Assembly: GCA_963789495.1 (NCBI GenBank)
Contig: CAWBLP010000010.1
Span: 124,001 to 188,000, forward strand
DNA: 64,000 bases
Source: CAWBLP01 sp963789495
GTDB taxonomy: Bacteria > Pseudomonadota > Alphaproteobacteria > Acetobacterales > Acetobacteraceae
Direction of reading: 5' to 3'
A program made the position numbers and the translations under genes. The first letter of the stretch is position 1. Each line of letters begins with the position of its first letter. The notes beneath the pieces were generated by a model. It did no database searches and had not been told where the DNA came from. It saw only the letters and a program-made list of their open reading frames with translations. Of the stretch, positions 8,564 through 16,848 are shown piece after piece.

Positions 8564-9378
8564 AATGCGGTCCGTCGCGTCGGCAGCAGGCTCTGACCCA
8601 GTAGCGCCAACACGGCCAGCAGGATAAACAGCGAGGCGCTGGCGGCGATCTTCGGCGTCAACTCGAACTGGATCGCGGTGAACATGCGTACCGGCAGGGT
8701 AACGGTCGCCGGTCCTTGCAGAAACAAAGCGATCACGACCTCGTCGAAGGAGACAGCAAAACCCAGAATGCAGCCGCTCGCTACACCTGGACGAATCGCA
8801 GGCCAGTACACGTGACGAAACACGTTCAGCCGCCCCGCACCGAGGCTGCGGGCGGAACGGATCAAGGCCGGATTAAGCTCCGAAGTCAGGCTGGTCTGAA
8901 CCGACACGAATACGTATGGGGTCACCAACATTGCATGTACCAGGCCCATTGAGGGCCAGCTGCCGACCATGCGCAGCGGAGCGAAGAACAAATACTCACC
9001 CAGTGCCAATACCGCCAACGGCACGATGATCGGTGCAAGAATAGCCCCCGTGACCAGGCCTTTCCCCGGGAAGCGTGTGCCGTGCAGGGCAACGGCCGCG
9101 GCCGACCCGGTGACGCATCCCAACACCACGGCCAGGGCAGCGACCTGAAACGACAGCATCGTGGAATGCATCCACTGCCCGTCCGACAGATAGTCCGCGA
9201 ACGCGTGCACCGAGATCCATTCCGGTGGAAACTGGATCAACTGTCCCTTGGTGAGTGCCATCGGCACGATGATCAGAGACGGCAGCAGCAGGAATGCCAG
9301 CACGGGCACGCATGCCACAAACAGCAACGCCTGGCGCGATCCTGCCTGAGGGGCAGATGGCTGCTCACGCGGAGCCAT
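8560..9378 (-). CDS. ABC transporter permease, PotC type
   Basis: Second inner-membrane permease of the importer, 272 residues with about six hydrophobic segments. The EAA-type loop (ALIRSARSLGAGRLNVFRHVYWPAIRPG) and the SFDEVVIALFLQGPATVTLPVRMF region are typical of PotC. It overlaps the upstream permease by 14 bases and the ATPase start by four. Confidence 0.9.
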   Translation of the reverse strand: MAPREQPSAPQAGSRQALLFVACVPVLAFLLLPSLIIVPMALTKGQLIQFPPEWISVHAFADYLSDGQWMHSTMLSFQVAALAVVLGCVTGSAAAVALHGTRFPGKGLVTGAILAPIIVPLAVLALGEYLFFAPLRMVGSWPSMGLVHAMLVTPYVFVSVQTSLTSELNPALIRSARSLGAGRLNVFRHVYWPAIRPGVASGCILGFAVSFDEVVIALFLQGPATVTLPVRMFTAIQFELTPKIAASASLFILLAVLALLGQSLLPTRRTAL

Positions 9379-10201
9379 GCGAGGCCTCCTTCGGGAGCAG
9401 TTGCTGCACGATGATCAATGGCAGTACAGCCAGCAGGATCAGCACCGCGAGGGCTGCAGCAGAACCGAAATCCACCACCGTATGGACGTAGTAGTCCACC
9501 AGATTGGCGACCATCATATCCGACGGTGCACCCAGAATGACCGGCGTAATGAAGAAGCCGCAGGAGACGATGAACACCAGCAGACCGGCGCTGTATACGC
9601 CAGGCAAGGTCAATGGCAGGATCACCCGCCACAGCACACTGATGCTCGCGGCGCCGAGGCTGCGCGCCGCCTGCTCTACGCGTCGGTCGATCGACTGCAT
9701 TGAAGTGAAGATCGGGAAAACCGCATAGGGCAGCACGTAATGCACCATGCCGATGATGACGGCGAGGCGATTGTGCAACAGCGTAATCGGCGCCGCGGTA
9801 ACGCCAAGAATCTGCAATGCGTGATTGATCACGCCGTTGTCCTGCAACAGCGACGCCCAGGCAAAATTCTTGATCAGCACAGCAGTCCAGAATGGCAGCA
9901 GAATAAAGGCGAGCAGCAGCTTGCGCCCGCCCGGGCTGGCCCGCCACAGGCCCGCCGCCAACAGATAGCCCATCAGCAACGCCACGATCGTGGTGATCAG
10001 ACTGATCACCACGGTGTTCTGTACCACACGAACCAGCAGCCGGCTGTGCAGCACCGTGGCGTAATGGCCGCCCCCTTCGCCGAAGCTGAAGCGCAGGATC
10101 ATGCCGATCGGCATGACAATCAGCCCGCCATAGAGCAGACCGACCGGCAGCAGCAGCCAGATCCGGCCGGGAGGACGGAGCCTGATCATCCTCTCACTCA
10201 T
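9365..10201 (-). CDS. ABC transporter permease, PotB type
   Basis: First inner-membrane permease, 278 residues, with an N-terminal membrane segment after MSERMIRLRPPGRIW and a binding-protein-dependent transport domain. The EAA loop reads VEQAARSLGAASISVLWRVILPLTLPG. Its ATG overlaps the enoyl-CoA hydratase stop by eight bases, tying CoA-ester chemistry and transport into one transcript. Confidence 0.9.
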   Translation of the reverse strand: MSERMIRLRPPGRIWLLLPVGLLYGGLIVMPIGMILRFSFGEGGGHYATVLHSRLLVRVVQNTVVISLITTIVALLMGYLLAAGLWRASPGGRKLLLAFILLPFWTAVLIKNFAWASLLQDNGVINHALQILGVTAAPITLLHNRLAVIIGMVHYVLPYAVFPIFTSMQSIDRRVEQAARSLGAASISVLWRVILPLTLPGVYSAGLLVFIVSCGFFITPVILGAPSDMMVANLVDYYVHTVVDFGSAAALAVLILLAVLPLIIVQQLLPKEASHGSA

Positions 10202-11009
10202 ACGGCGCGAATTGCTCGGTGCGCCATTTCAGTGCGGCGGGCAGGCCTTCACTCCGCCGGATGGCATCAAAACGATCAGCTTCGGGCGAGCTGAGGGAAT
10301 CCATGATCGCCGACGCCTCAGCGCCATACATGATCGCACTGCGCAGTCCCATCGTCTCGAACGCCTGGTTGACCGAGCGCTTGTTCCATTTGAGACAATC
10401 GGCCGATACGCGCGACATGCGCTTGGCGATCTTCATGACCTCGGCGTGCAGCGTGGCCTTGGAGAACACCTTGTCGACCAATCCCAGGCGAAATGCTTCG
10501 GCGCTGTCGAAGCTGTCGCCGGTGTAGATCAACGCGCGGCAGCGCTGCCCGATCAGCCAGGGCATGATCATTGTGGCGATGCCGTTGGAAAACCGTGCTT
10601 CCACGGCTGCAAAGCTGGAATCGTCCGAGCAGTAGCGCATGTCGCAGCACATCGCGAATTCCAGCGCTCCGGCGTAGCAGAACCCGTCGATCATCGCGAT
10701 CACCGGCTTGGTGCAGTCCCACACCGAGTAGGTGAACTTGATGTCCTTCTGCATGCGGGCGCGCCATTCCGCCAGGGTACGTTTCGGCTTTTCCGCCAAT
10801 TCCTTGATGTCGTACCCCGCCGAGAAAGCCTTGCCGCCGGCGCCGGTCACCACAACCACGCGCACCTCCGGATCGGCATCGGCCTCTGCCACCGCGGCCA
10901 TGATTTCATCGACCAGCGGCTGGTTCAGCGCGTTATGCCGCTCCGGTCGGTTCAACGTGATCGTGGCGACGCGGTCGTCCACATCGTAGCGCAGGAACTG
11001 GTAGCTCAT
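10194..11009 (-). CDS. Enoyl-CoA hydratase/isomerase family protein
   Basis: Crotonase-fold enzyme of 271 residues. The oxyanion-hole segment AFSAGYDIKEL (about residues 61-71) is present, and two glutamates 20 residues apart (Glu117 in GALEFAM, Glu137 in AAVEARF) match the catalytic pair of true enoyl-CoA hydratases. Hydratase or ring-hydrolase activity is therefore possible. It starts four bases inside the end of the acyl-CoA synthetase remnant (ATGA), so that remnant was once its coupled partner: activation to a CoA ester followed by hydration. It is the first intact gene of the catabolic run. Confidence 0.9.
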   Translation of the reverse strand: MSYQFLRYDVDDRVATITLNRPERHNALNQPLVDEIMAAVAEADADPEVRVVVVTGAGGKAFSAGYDIKELAEKPKRTLAEWRARMQKDIKFTYSVWDCTKPVIAMIDGFCYAGALEFAMCCDMRYCSDDSSFAAVEARFSNGIATMIMPWLIGQRCRALIYTGDSFDSAEAFRLGLVDKVFSKATLHAEVMKIAKRMSRVSADCLKWNKRSVNQAFETMGLRSAIMYGAEASAIMDSLSSPEADRFDAIRRSEGLPAALKWRTEQFAPYE

Positions 11010-11290
11010 ATCTTGGTCTCCGCGATGGTGCTATGGGGTTCGATCAACACATCCACGCCGATCGCGCCGTTCGCCCTGACGATCAGCGGATTGATTTCCG
11101 CCGTTGCATAGCGACCGAGATCGGCGGCCCCGAAACGAGAAAACGCGGCAATGGCCTCGGCAGCCGCCTGGATGTCGCTGGTTGGACGACCGCGTACGCC
11201 CGCCAGCACCCTGCCCGCGATGCTTTCCTGCAACATGCTGCACACTTTGGCGACCTCGACCGGTCCGAGGGGGAACGCTTGGCTGTCGGG
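11006..11290 (-). pseudogene. C-terminal remnant of an ADP-forming acyl-CoA synthetase
   Basis: The last ~90 residues resemble the C-terminus of the ATP-grasp half of acetate/acyl-CoA ligases (ADP-forming): a GRVLAGVRGRPTSDI segment, then AEINPLIVRANGAIGVDVLIEP. Reading upstream past 11245, coding similarity continues (PLGPVEVAKVCSMLQES) to an in-frame stop near 11295. A short VWVEMT-like piece continues in another frame. The other ~600 residues expected of the family are absent. Unlike the single-base breaks elsewhere, this gene is truly truncated. Its stop still overlaps the hydratase start. Confidence 0.65.
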
Positions 11291-11548
11291 TCATTTCGAC
11301 CCACACGATGGCAGCCGGATTGGGCGGATCTCCACGGCGACGGCGCCCCTTGTTTCAATGCATTCGCCGTAGGGCTCTGCAAGCCGCGTTCCATCTCCGA
11401 CAGGGTCGCCGTGCTGGCGGCACAGATATAGCGTTGGGGCCGGCCGCGCGTGATGAGATCGCTCCCATGCCCGTAAGCCGGGCGCGGATGCTCAGTATAC
11501 GTACAATCTCTTCGGCCGTTCCGATCGGCTGCTTTCGTGTTTCCGAAC
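11291..11548. other. Scrambled remnant between the synthetase fragment and the IS; possible HTH fragment
   Basis: No intact gene is seen here. On the minus strand, about 11345-11420, one frame reads STATLSEMERGLQSPTANAL, which resembles the recognition helix and following helix of an XRE-type regulator. The expected start and flanking helices are not in the same frame. The rest shows no recognisable protein. Together with the neighbouring pseudogene and the IS this looks like a deletion or recombination scar. The regulator reading is a guess. Confidence 0.3.
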
Positions 11549-11550
11549 TA

Positions 11551-11559
11551 GTGTCCTGA
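11551..11559 (+). repeat. IS630 left terminal inverted repeat
   Basis: GTGTCCTGA directly follows the TA target copy and is the exact reverse complement of 12755-12763. Confidence 0.85.
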
Positions 11560-11654
11560 GTCCTAAATCCGTCGCATCAGCGATTCGAAGACTGCACTGC
11601 GGTCGATTCGGCGTGACTTGCGAGGCTCTGTCGTCTTGGAGACGGAGAGCAGGC

Positions 11655-12737
11655 ATGGCGGGACGCAGGCTGGAAGCGCTGAATGTAACGGATGCGGAGA
11701 GATCTGAGCTGATGGCGCTGGCCGCCCGGCCCAAGACCTCGCAGGCTCTTGCGGCTCGTGCCCGCATCGTTCTGGCCTGCGCCGAGGGTCTGGAAAACCA
11801 GGCGGTTGGTCAGCAGCTTGGGGCGCATCCACAAACCGTCGGCAAATGGCGCCGCCGGTTTCTGGCGCAGCGGGTCGAGGGTTTGCGCGACGAGCCGCGG
11901 CCCGGAGCGCCGCGCACGATCGAGGATAAACGGATCGAAGCGGTGATCACCCGCACGCTGGAGAGTAAGCCCGAGGCGGCGACCCACTGGAGTTCGCGTG
12001 GCATGGCGCGAGACACCGGCTTGTCGGTCAGCACGGTGCAGCGGATTTGGCGCGCCTTCGGGCTGAAGCCGCATCGGCAGGAGACATTCAAGCTCTCCAC
12101 TGATCCCGACTTCGTGGCCAAGGTGCGCGATGTGGTGGGGTTGTATGTTTCCCCTCCCGAGCATGCCGTGGTGCTCTGCGTTGACGAAAAGTCGCAGATC
12201 CAGGCGCTGGACCGCAGCCAGACCGTGTTTCCGATGCGACCTGGTCAGCCTGAGCGGCGCAGTCACGATTACGTCCGGCACGGTACGACCTCGCTGTTCG
12301 CGGCACTTGACGTCGCTACCGGAGCAATCATCGGCAAATGCTATCCGCGCCACCGCGCGACCGAGTTCCGTCAATTCCTGGACGAGATCGAGGCTGCGGT
12401 ACCGACCGGGCTGGATGTGCATCTGGTCTGGGACAACTACGCGACGCACAAGACCGCGCTGATCCGCGACTGGCTGGCAAAGCGCCCGCGCTGGCATGTC
12501 CACCTGACCCCGACAAGCAGCTCCTGGCTGAACCAGGTCGAGCGCTTTTTCGCACTGCTGACCGACCGGAAGATCAGGCGCGGCGTGCATCGCAGCGTCG
12601 ATGAGCTGGAAGCTGCGATCAACGCCTTTCTCGATCACCACAATGCCAACCCAAAGCCATTCCGGTGGGTCAAATCCGCCGACGACATCCTCGACGCCAT
12701 AGAACGATTTTGCACCTACAACACTTCAACGACATGA
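11655..12737 (+). CDS. IS630-family transposase (DDE)
   Basis: Transposase of 360 residues catalysing cut-and-paste movement. It has an N-terminal helix-turn-helix region (about residues 45-75, QAVGQQLGAHPQTVGKWRRRF), then the DDE catalytic core. Candidate catalytic residues are Asp177 (CVDEKSQIQALDR), Asp260 (VWDNYATHK) and Glu296 (WLNQVERFF). The last two are 36 apart, close to the family norm. The start was set at the ATG in GGCATGGCGGGACGC, not an upstream alternative, to match the usual N-terminus MAGRRLEAL. No frameshift is seen, so the protein should be functional. Confidence 0.93.
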   Translation: MAGRRLEALNVTDAERSELMALAARPKTSQALAARARIVLACAEGLENQAVGQQLGAHPQTVGKWRRRFLAQRVEGLRDEPRPGAPRTIEDKRIEAVITRTLESKPEAATHWSSRGMARDTGLSVSTVQRIWRAFGLKPHRQETFKLSTDPDFVAKVRDVVGLYVSPPEHAVVLCVDEKSQIQALDRSQTVFPMRPGQPERRSHDYVRHGTTSLFAALDVATGAIIGKCYPRHRATEFRQFLDEIEAAVPTGLDVHLVWDNYATHKTALIRDWLAKRPRWHVHLTPTSSSWLNQVERFFALLTDRKIRRGVHRSVDELEAAINAFLDHHNANPKPFRWVKSADDILDAIERFCTYNTSTT

Positions 12738-12754
12738 TGCGGTGGTCTTATGGT

Positions 12755-12763
12755 TCAGGACAC
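12755..12763 (-). repeat. IS630 right terminal inverted repeat
   Basis: TCAGGACAC directly precedes the second TA and mirrors the left end at 11551-11559. Confidence 0.85.
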
Positions 12764-12822
12764 TAGGGCGTTGATTGGTTTCCCTGAACCGAAGCTCGCG
12801 CCACCCGGCATCGGACCGTGAC

Positions 12823-13008
12823 TCAAAGGTCGGCGACGCGGATCCAGGCCGCAATCCCGGCCGCAACCAGCACGCCCACCACCAGCACCGGCACGCTGTC
12901 CGCGGCCAGCTCGTGCGCGATCGCTGTCCACAACACCAGCGCCGCGACGCCGACTGCAACGCCGCCGATCAGACTCGCCTTGCCCTGCTTGATCCGCCGC
13001 GCGGTCAT
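12823..13008 (-). CDS. Small two-span membrane protein of unknown function
   Basis: A 61-residue protein (MTARRIKQGKASLIGGVAVG...) with a basic N-terminus and two hydrophobic stretches (about residues 13-31 and 38-55), expected to form a membrane hairpin. Its ATG overlaps the stop of the hydroxylase gene by four bases (ATGA), which supports it as a real, coupled gene. It may be a partner of the hydroxylase. No family was recognised. Confidence 0.6.
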   Translation of the reverse strand: MTARRIKQGKASLIGGVAVGVAALVLWTAIAHELAADSVPVLVVGVLVAAGIAAWIRVADL

Positions 13009-13787
13009 TCCGCGGCCGCCTGCACATGACCGGCCCGCACGTCATCAGTGCTGTTGCGCACCCGCTTCAGGTCGCGCCGGACGAATCGCGTGTCATAGCC
13101 GTTGAAGACATGGGTCAGCAGGCCGCAGGCAAGGTCGGACGTACCGAAGAACCAGTCGGCAATCGGGTAGGTCAGGTTGAAGTTCCGCTCCATCATCAGG
13201 GCGGTGTTGTGGTGCGCGATGTGGTGCCGCCGGATCGAATTCACCAGCGGGATATGCCGGACGAAGCGGTCGTCCTTCACATGGCAGCAATAATGGAACA
13301 GCTCGTAATTCAGGTACAGTGCGACATTGGTGATCAGCAGCAGCCAGCCGCCATTCGGCAGCCCGGCGAGGCCTAGCAGCGCGGCAGGCGCCAGTGACAG
13401 CGCCATGAAGGCGACCAGCGCATAGGGCGGAAAGAACACGATGCGGAAGTCGCGCGTGTTGTCGATGGTGGGTTCCAGATGGGTGAAGAACTGATGATGC
13501 GCCAGCGTATGACGCTTGTAGATTCCCATGAAGCCTTTCACCGGCCGGTGCATCACGTAACGATGGATCCACCACTCGAACACGTTGGAGAGGCAGAATG
13601 CGACCGGGATCACCAGGAATTCGTACCAGGCGGGCGCGGTGATCTGCCGCGCGCAGTACCAGATCGCGGCGATGCCCAGGGCGTAGATCAGTGCGACATG
13701 CGCCCAGCCATAATAGGCGCCGGCAATACGCGCCCGGAAATCGGCACGGAACGCAGCCTGCCGTTGCGACATCCTGATATTGTCCAT
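13005..13787 (-). CDS. Sterol desaturase / fatty acid hydroxylase superfamily protein
   Basis: Integral-membrane di-iron oxygenase of 260 residues. The histidine boxes that bind the two irons are visible: HRYVMH, HTLAHH, HYCCH and HHIAHH, spread between several membrane spans. Members hydroxylate or desaturate lipids, carotenoids or sterol-like compounds; the substrate cannot be told. The ATG at 13787 has a good GGAGGA site 8-9 bases upstream; the much longer open frame beyond it is a shadow of the aminotransferase. The gene diverges from the aminotransferase across 138 bases. Confidence 0.88.
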   Translation of the reverse strand: MDNIRMSQRQAAFRADFRARIAGAYYGWAHVALIYALGIAAIWYCARQITAPAWYEFLVIPVAFCLSNVFEWWIHRYVMHRPVKGFMGIYKRHTLAHHQFFTHLEPTIDNTRDFRIVFFPPYALVAFMALSLAPAALLGLAGLPNGGWLLLITNVALYLNYELFHYCCHVKDDRFVRHIPLVNSIRRHHIAHHNTALMMERNFNLTYPIADWFFGTSDLACGLLTHVFNGYDTRFVRRDLKRVRNSTDDVRAGHVQAAAE

Positions 13788-13925
13788 CGGCGAATTCCTC
13801 CAGCCGATACAAATAGAGGACAGCAGCCTGGGCTGGCAAGCAAACCGCCCGGCCACGCGGTCCAGTTGCGCCGCGGCGCGTCTGGCGCGACAAATTAGGC
13901 CGAGCATCCCAGCGGAGACCCTAGA

Positions 13926-15248
13926 ATGAGCGACACCGCCTTGCGCAATGCGGACATCGACGCGGCCCTGACCGAGGCGAAGGAAGCCTATGTCGCGCGC
14001 AACGCCAAGAGCTTCGCCCGCTATGTGGAGGCCACCGCAGTGATGCCGGGCGGCAACACCCGCACGGTGCTGTATTATGCCCCCTTCCCGATCGCCATCG
14101 CCCGCGCCGAGGGCTGTCGACTGTGGGACATGGACGGGGCCGAATACATCGACTTCCTGGGCGAATATACGGCCGGCATCTATGGCCACTCGCATCCGGT
14201 GATCCGCGCTGCGGTGGACCGCGCGCTGGACGGCGGCATCAACATGGGCGCGCATAACCTGCTGGAGGCGAAGTTCGCCCGCGCCGTGTCCGACCGGTTT
14301 GGCCTGGACCGCGTGCGCTTCACCAACTCCGGCACCGAGGCCAATCTGCTGGCCATCACCGTTGCCCGCATCTTCACCAAGCGCAGCAAGGTGATGGTGT
14401 TCAACGGCGGCTACCATGGCGCGGTGTTCGGCTTCTCCGGCGGCGGGTCGCCGATCAATGCGCCGTTCGACTACGTGCTGGCCCCATACAACGATGCGAC
14501 AGCCACGCGCGCGCTGATCGAGCAGCATGGCGCCGACCTGGCGGCGGTGATCCTGGAGCCGATGATGGGCGGCGGCGGCTGTATCGCTGCCGAACCGGCC
14601 TTCCTGGCGATGCTGCGCGAGGCAACCACGCAAGTCGGGGCCTTGCTGATCCTCGACGAGGTAATGACATCCCGCCTGTCGCCCGGCGGGCTGCAGCAAT
14701 TGCGCGGCGTGAAGCCGGATCTGACCACGTTGGGAAAATATATTGGTGGCGGAATGTCGTTCGGGGCATTCGGCGGCCGCGCCGATATCATGGATCTGTT
14801 CGATCCCCGCCGGCCGGACGCGTTGCCGCACGCCGGAACCTTCAACAACAACGTGCTGACCATGTCGGCCGGACTGGCCGGACTGACCGAGGTCTACACG
14901 CCCGAAGCAGCCGCCGCCCTGAACGCACGCGGGGACGCCCTGCGCGAACGGCTGAATGCACTGTGCCGCGCCGCGGACGCACCCATGCAGTTCACCGGCA
15001 TCGGCTCCATGCTGGCGGTGCATATGACGAAGCAGCCAATCCGCTCCCCGGAAGACGCCGCACAAGGTGACGCCAAGCTGAAGGAGCTGTTCTTCTTCGA
15101 CATGCTCTCACACGGCATCTGGCTGGCGCGGCGCGGCATGATGGCGCTGTGCCTGCCGATCGGCGACGCGGAATGCGACAAGCTGGCGACGGCGGTGCAG
15201 GAGTTCCTGGAATCACGCCGCTCGCTGCTGACCGGCGGCGCGTCGTAA
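13926..15248 (+). CDS. Class III (PLP-dependent) aminotransferase, glutamate-1-semialdehyde aminomutase-like
   Basis: PLP enzyme of 440 residues. The N-terminal VEATAVMPGGNTRTVLYYAPFP and the glycine-rich FTNSGTEANLLAI cofactor-phosphate loop match the HemL-like branch. The ILDEVMTSRLSPGG segment holds the PLP-ring aspartate, and the GKYIGGGMSFGAFGG segment holds the Schiff-base lysine. It differs enough from true HemL that heme synthesis is unlikely to be its job; relatives act on diverse amino alcohols and amino ketones. It lies 130 bases upstream of ugpB and may be co-expressed with that transporter. Confidence 0.88.
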   Translation: MSDTALRNADIDAALTEAKEAYVARNAKSFARYVEATAVMPGGNTRTVLYYAPFPIAIARAEGCRLWDMDGAEYIDFLGEYTAGIYGHSHPVIRAAVDRALDGGINMGAHNLLEAKFARAVSDRFGLDRVRFTNSGTEANLLAITVARIFTKRSKVMVFNGGYHGAVFGFSGGGSPINAPFDYVLAPYNDATATRALIEQHGADLAAVILEPMMGGGGCIAAEPAFLAMLREATTQVGALLILDEVMTSRLSPGGLQQLRGVKPDLTTLGKYIGGGMSFGAFGGRADIMDLFDPRRPDALPHAGTFNNNVLTMSAGLAGLTEVYTPEAAAALNARGDALRERLNALCRAADAPMQFTGIGSMLAVHMTKQPIRSPEDAAQGDAKLKELFFFDMLSHGIWLARRGMMALCLPIGDAECDKLATAVQEFLESRRSLLTGGAS

Positions 15249-15378
15249 CGAAATTGTGGCCTCCCGTGCCAGGTGGAGACCGAAAGGCAGGCATACCCAG
15301 AACTGTCATCCAGGCGTAATAGGACGGCAACGCGGTGACGCTACGCCGCAGCCCATCCCGATGGTGAGGAAGACGCCC

Positions 15379-16713
15379 ATGCTCCGCCGTACCCTGCTTG
15401 CCGGCTCCGCCGCGCTCGCCGCCCTCCCGTTGACCCAGCCGCGAGCGCAAGGCGCGAAAACCCAGATCGTCTGGTGGCACGCCATGACCGCCGCCCTGGC
15501 CGATGAGGTGAACCGCATCACCGCAGCGTTCAATGCAAGCCAGAACACGGTGGAACTGACCGCGCTGTACAAAGGCGGCTATGCGGACGTGCTGACCGCA
15601 ACCATCGCTGCCTACCGCGCCGGTCAGGCCCCCCACCTCGCCCAGATCTTTGAAGTCGGTACCGGAACAATGCTCGGCGCGGGCAAAGCCGTAAAGCAGG
15701 TCTGGGAACTTGCCAAGGAGACCGGGGCCGCCATCGATCCGAAGCGCTACATCGAATCGGTGCGCGGCTATTACAGCCTGTCCGACGGGCGCATGGCCTC
15801 GATGCCGTTCAACTCGTCGACCGCCGTCATGTGGTACAATAAGGACGCGTTCCGCAAGGCCGGACTCGATCCGGAAAAGCCGCCGGTCACCTGGGCAGAC
15901 GTCGAGGCCGCGACCCGCACCATCAAGGAGAAATCCGCCGCCCCGATCGCCAGCACGACCTCCTGGCCGGCCTGGATTCAGTGGGAACAATACAGCGCCA
16001 TCCACAATCTGCCTTTCGCCACCAAGGCCGATGGCTTCGACGGGCTGGACGCAGAACTGAAGGTCAACAGCAAGCCGCATGTCAAACACGTCGATCGCCT
16101 GCTGCGCATGGCAAAGGAAGGCACGTTCAAATATGCCGGCCGCGACACCGCGCCCGATCCGCTGCTGATCTCGGGCGATGCCGCGATCTCCTTCGGTTCC
16201 TCCGCTGCCCGCGGCAATCTGGTGAAGAGCGCGAAGTTCGAATGGGGCGAGGCCTATCTGCCGTTCGATCCCGAGATCATCAAGACCCCGATCAACTCGA
16301 TCATCGGCGGCGCCAGCCTGTGGGTGATGACCGCGCCAAGCCGCTCGCCGGCGGAATACAAGGCGGTTGCTTCGTTTCTGCAGTTCCTGGCGCGCCCGGA
16401 GGTGGATGCAGGCTGGGCCGAGCACACCGGGTATGTGCCGGTCACGCTGGCAGGGTCGGAGACGTTGCAGAAACAGGGCTACTTTGCCAAGAACCCGGGC
16501 ACCGAGGTGGCGGTGAAGCAGCTCACGCGCGGCCATGTCACCAACAATTCGCGCGGCCTGCGCCTGGGGCGGTTGCCGGAAATCCGCAACATCATTCAGG
16601 AAGAATTCGAGAAGGCGCTGCAAGGCAACCAGTCCGGGCAGCAGGCAATGGATGTTGCGGTGACGCGTGGCAACAAGGTGCTGCGCGACTTCCAGAAAGC
16701 GATGAAAGCATAG
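15379..16713 (+). CDS. ugpB: Glycerol-3-phosphate-type ABC transporter substrate-binding protein
   Basis: Periplasmic binding protein of 444 residues resembling UgpB, which binds sn-glycerol 3-phosphate and glycerophosphodiesters. It has a short twin-arginine-like or Sec signal (MLRRTLLAGSAALAALPLTQPRAQG). The mature protein starts with the family-typical IVWWHAM. Further family marks are QIFEVGTGTML, MPFNSSTAVMWYNKDAFRKAGLDP and a C-terminal GNKVLRDFQKAMKA. A longer in-frame upstream start would bury the signal. The permeases follow after a stem-loop. A glycerol-phosphate ligand is likely but not proved by sequence. Confidence 0.85.
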   Translation: MLRRTLLAGSAALAALPLTQPRAQGAKTQIVWWHAMTAALADEVNRITAAFNASQNTVELTALYKGGYADVLTATIAAYRAGQAPHLAQIFEVGTGTMLGAGKAVKQVWELAKETGAAIDPKRYIESVRGYYSLSDGRMASMPFNSSTAVMWYNKDAFRKAGLDPEKPPVTWADVEAATRTIKEKSAAPIASTTSWPAWIQWEQYSAIHNLPFATKADGFDGLDAELKVNSKPHVKHVDRLLRMAKEGTFKYAGRDTAPDPLLISGDAAISFGSSAARGNLVKSAKFEWGEAYLPFDPEIIKTPINSIIGGASLWVMTAPSRSPAEYKAVASFLQFLARPEVDAGWAEHTGYVPVTLAGSETLQKQGYFAKNPGTEVAVKQLTRGHVTNNSRGLRLGRLPEIRNIIQEEFEKALQGNQSGQQAMDVAVTRGNKVLRDFQKAMKA

Positions 16714-16742
16714 CCGGCGCCGCTTCCATGGCGACGAACGAA

Positions 16743-16799
16743 GCATGCCGCGTGGTGGCCGGCGAAGACCGGTTACCACGCGGCCTGACGTCAGCATGC
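16743..16799 (+). promoter_or_regulatory. Intercistronic stem-loop between ugpB and ugpA
   Basis: GCCGCGTGGT at 16747-16756 pairs perfectly with ACCACGCGGC at 16775-16784. An inner CCGG/CCGG pair and outer GCATGC copies (16743-16748, 16794-16799) extend the structure. There is no following T-run, so it is unlikely to be a full terminator. A stable hairpin after a binding-protein gene typically protects its mRNA or attenuates the permease part, giving excess binding protein. Confidence 0.6.
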
Positions 16800-16848
16800 C
16801 AGCCCGTCATCGCGGGCGGAGCTGTCCCCGGCATGGCGCTCTCCGCTG

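Larger units (their letters stand above)
11549..12765 (+). mobile_element. IS630-family insertion sequence, complete
   Basis: The element spans 11551-12763 (1213 bases) and is flanked by TA at 11549-11550 and 12764-12765, the target duplication expected for IS630/Tc1-mariner elements. The terminal inverted repeats start GTGTCCTGA (left) and end TCAGGACAC (right), a perfect 9-base match that continues imperfectly inward. It carries one full-length transposase. The intact ends suggest it is recent or still active. It sits beside decayed sequence at the head of the catabolic run and may have displaced that run's original promoter. Confidence 0.9.

Noticed and set aside
11549..12765. Rejoining the flanks without the IS to recover an interrupted gene
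   Set aside because: The joined flanks give no recognisable protein in any frame, so the IS probably landed in already non-coding or decayed DNA.
13787..15065. A 686-residue minus-strand reading joining the aminotransferase region to the hydroxylase
   Set aside because: Only the last 260 residues resemble a protein family; the rest is the reverse strand of the aminotransferase, and a good RBS and ATG exist at 13787.
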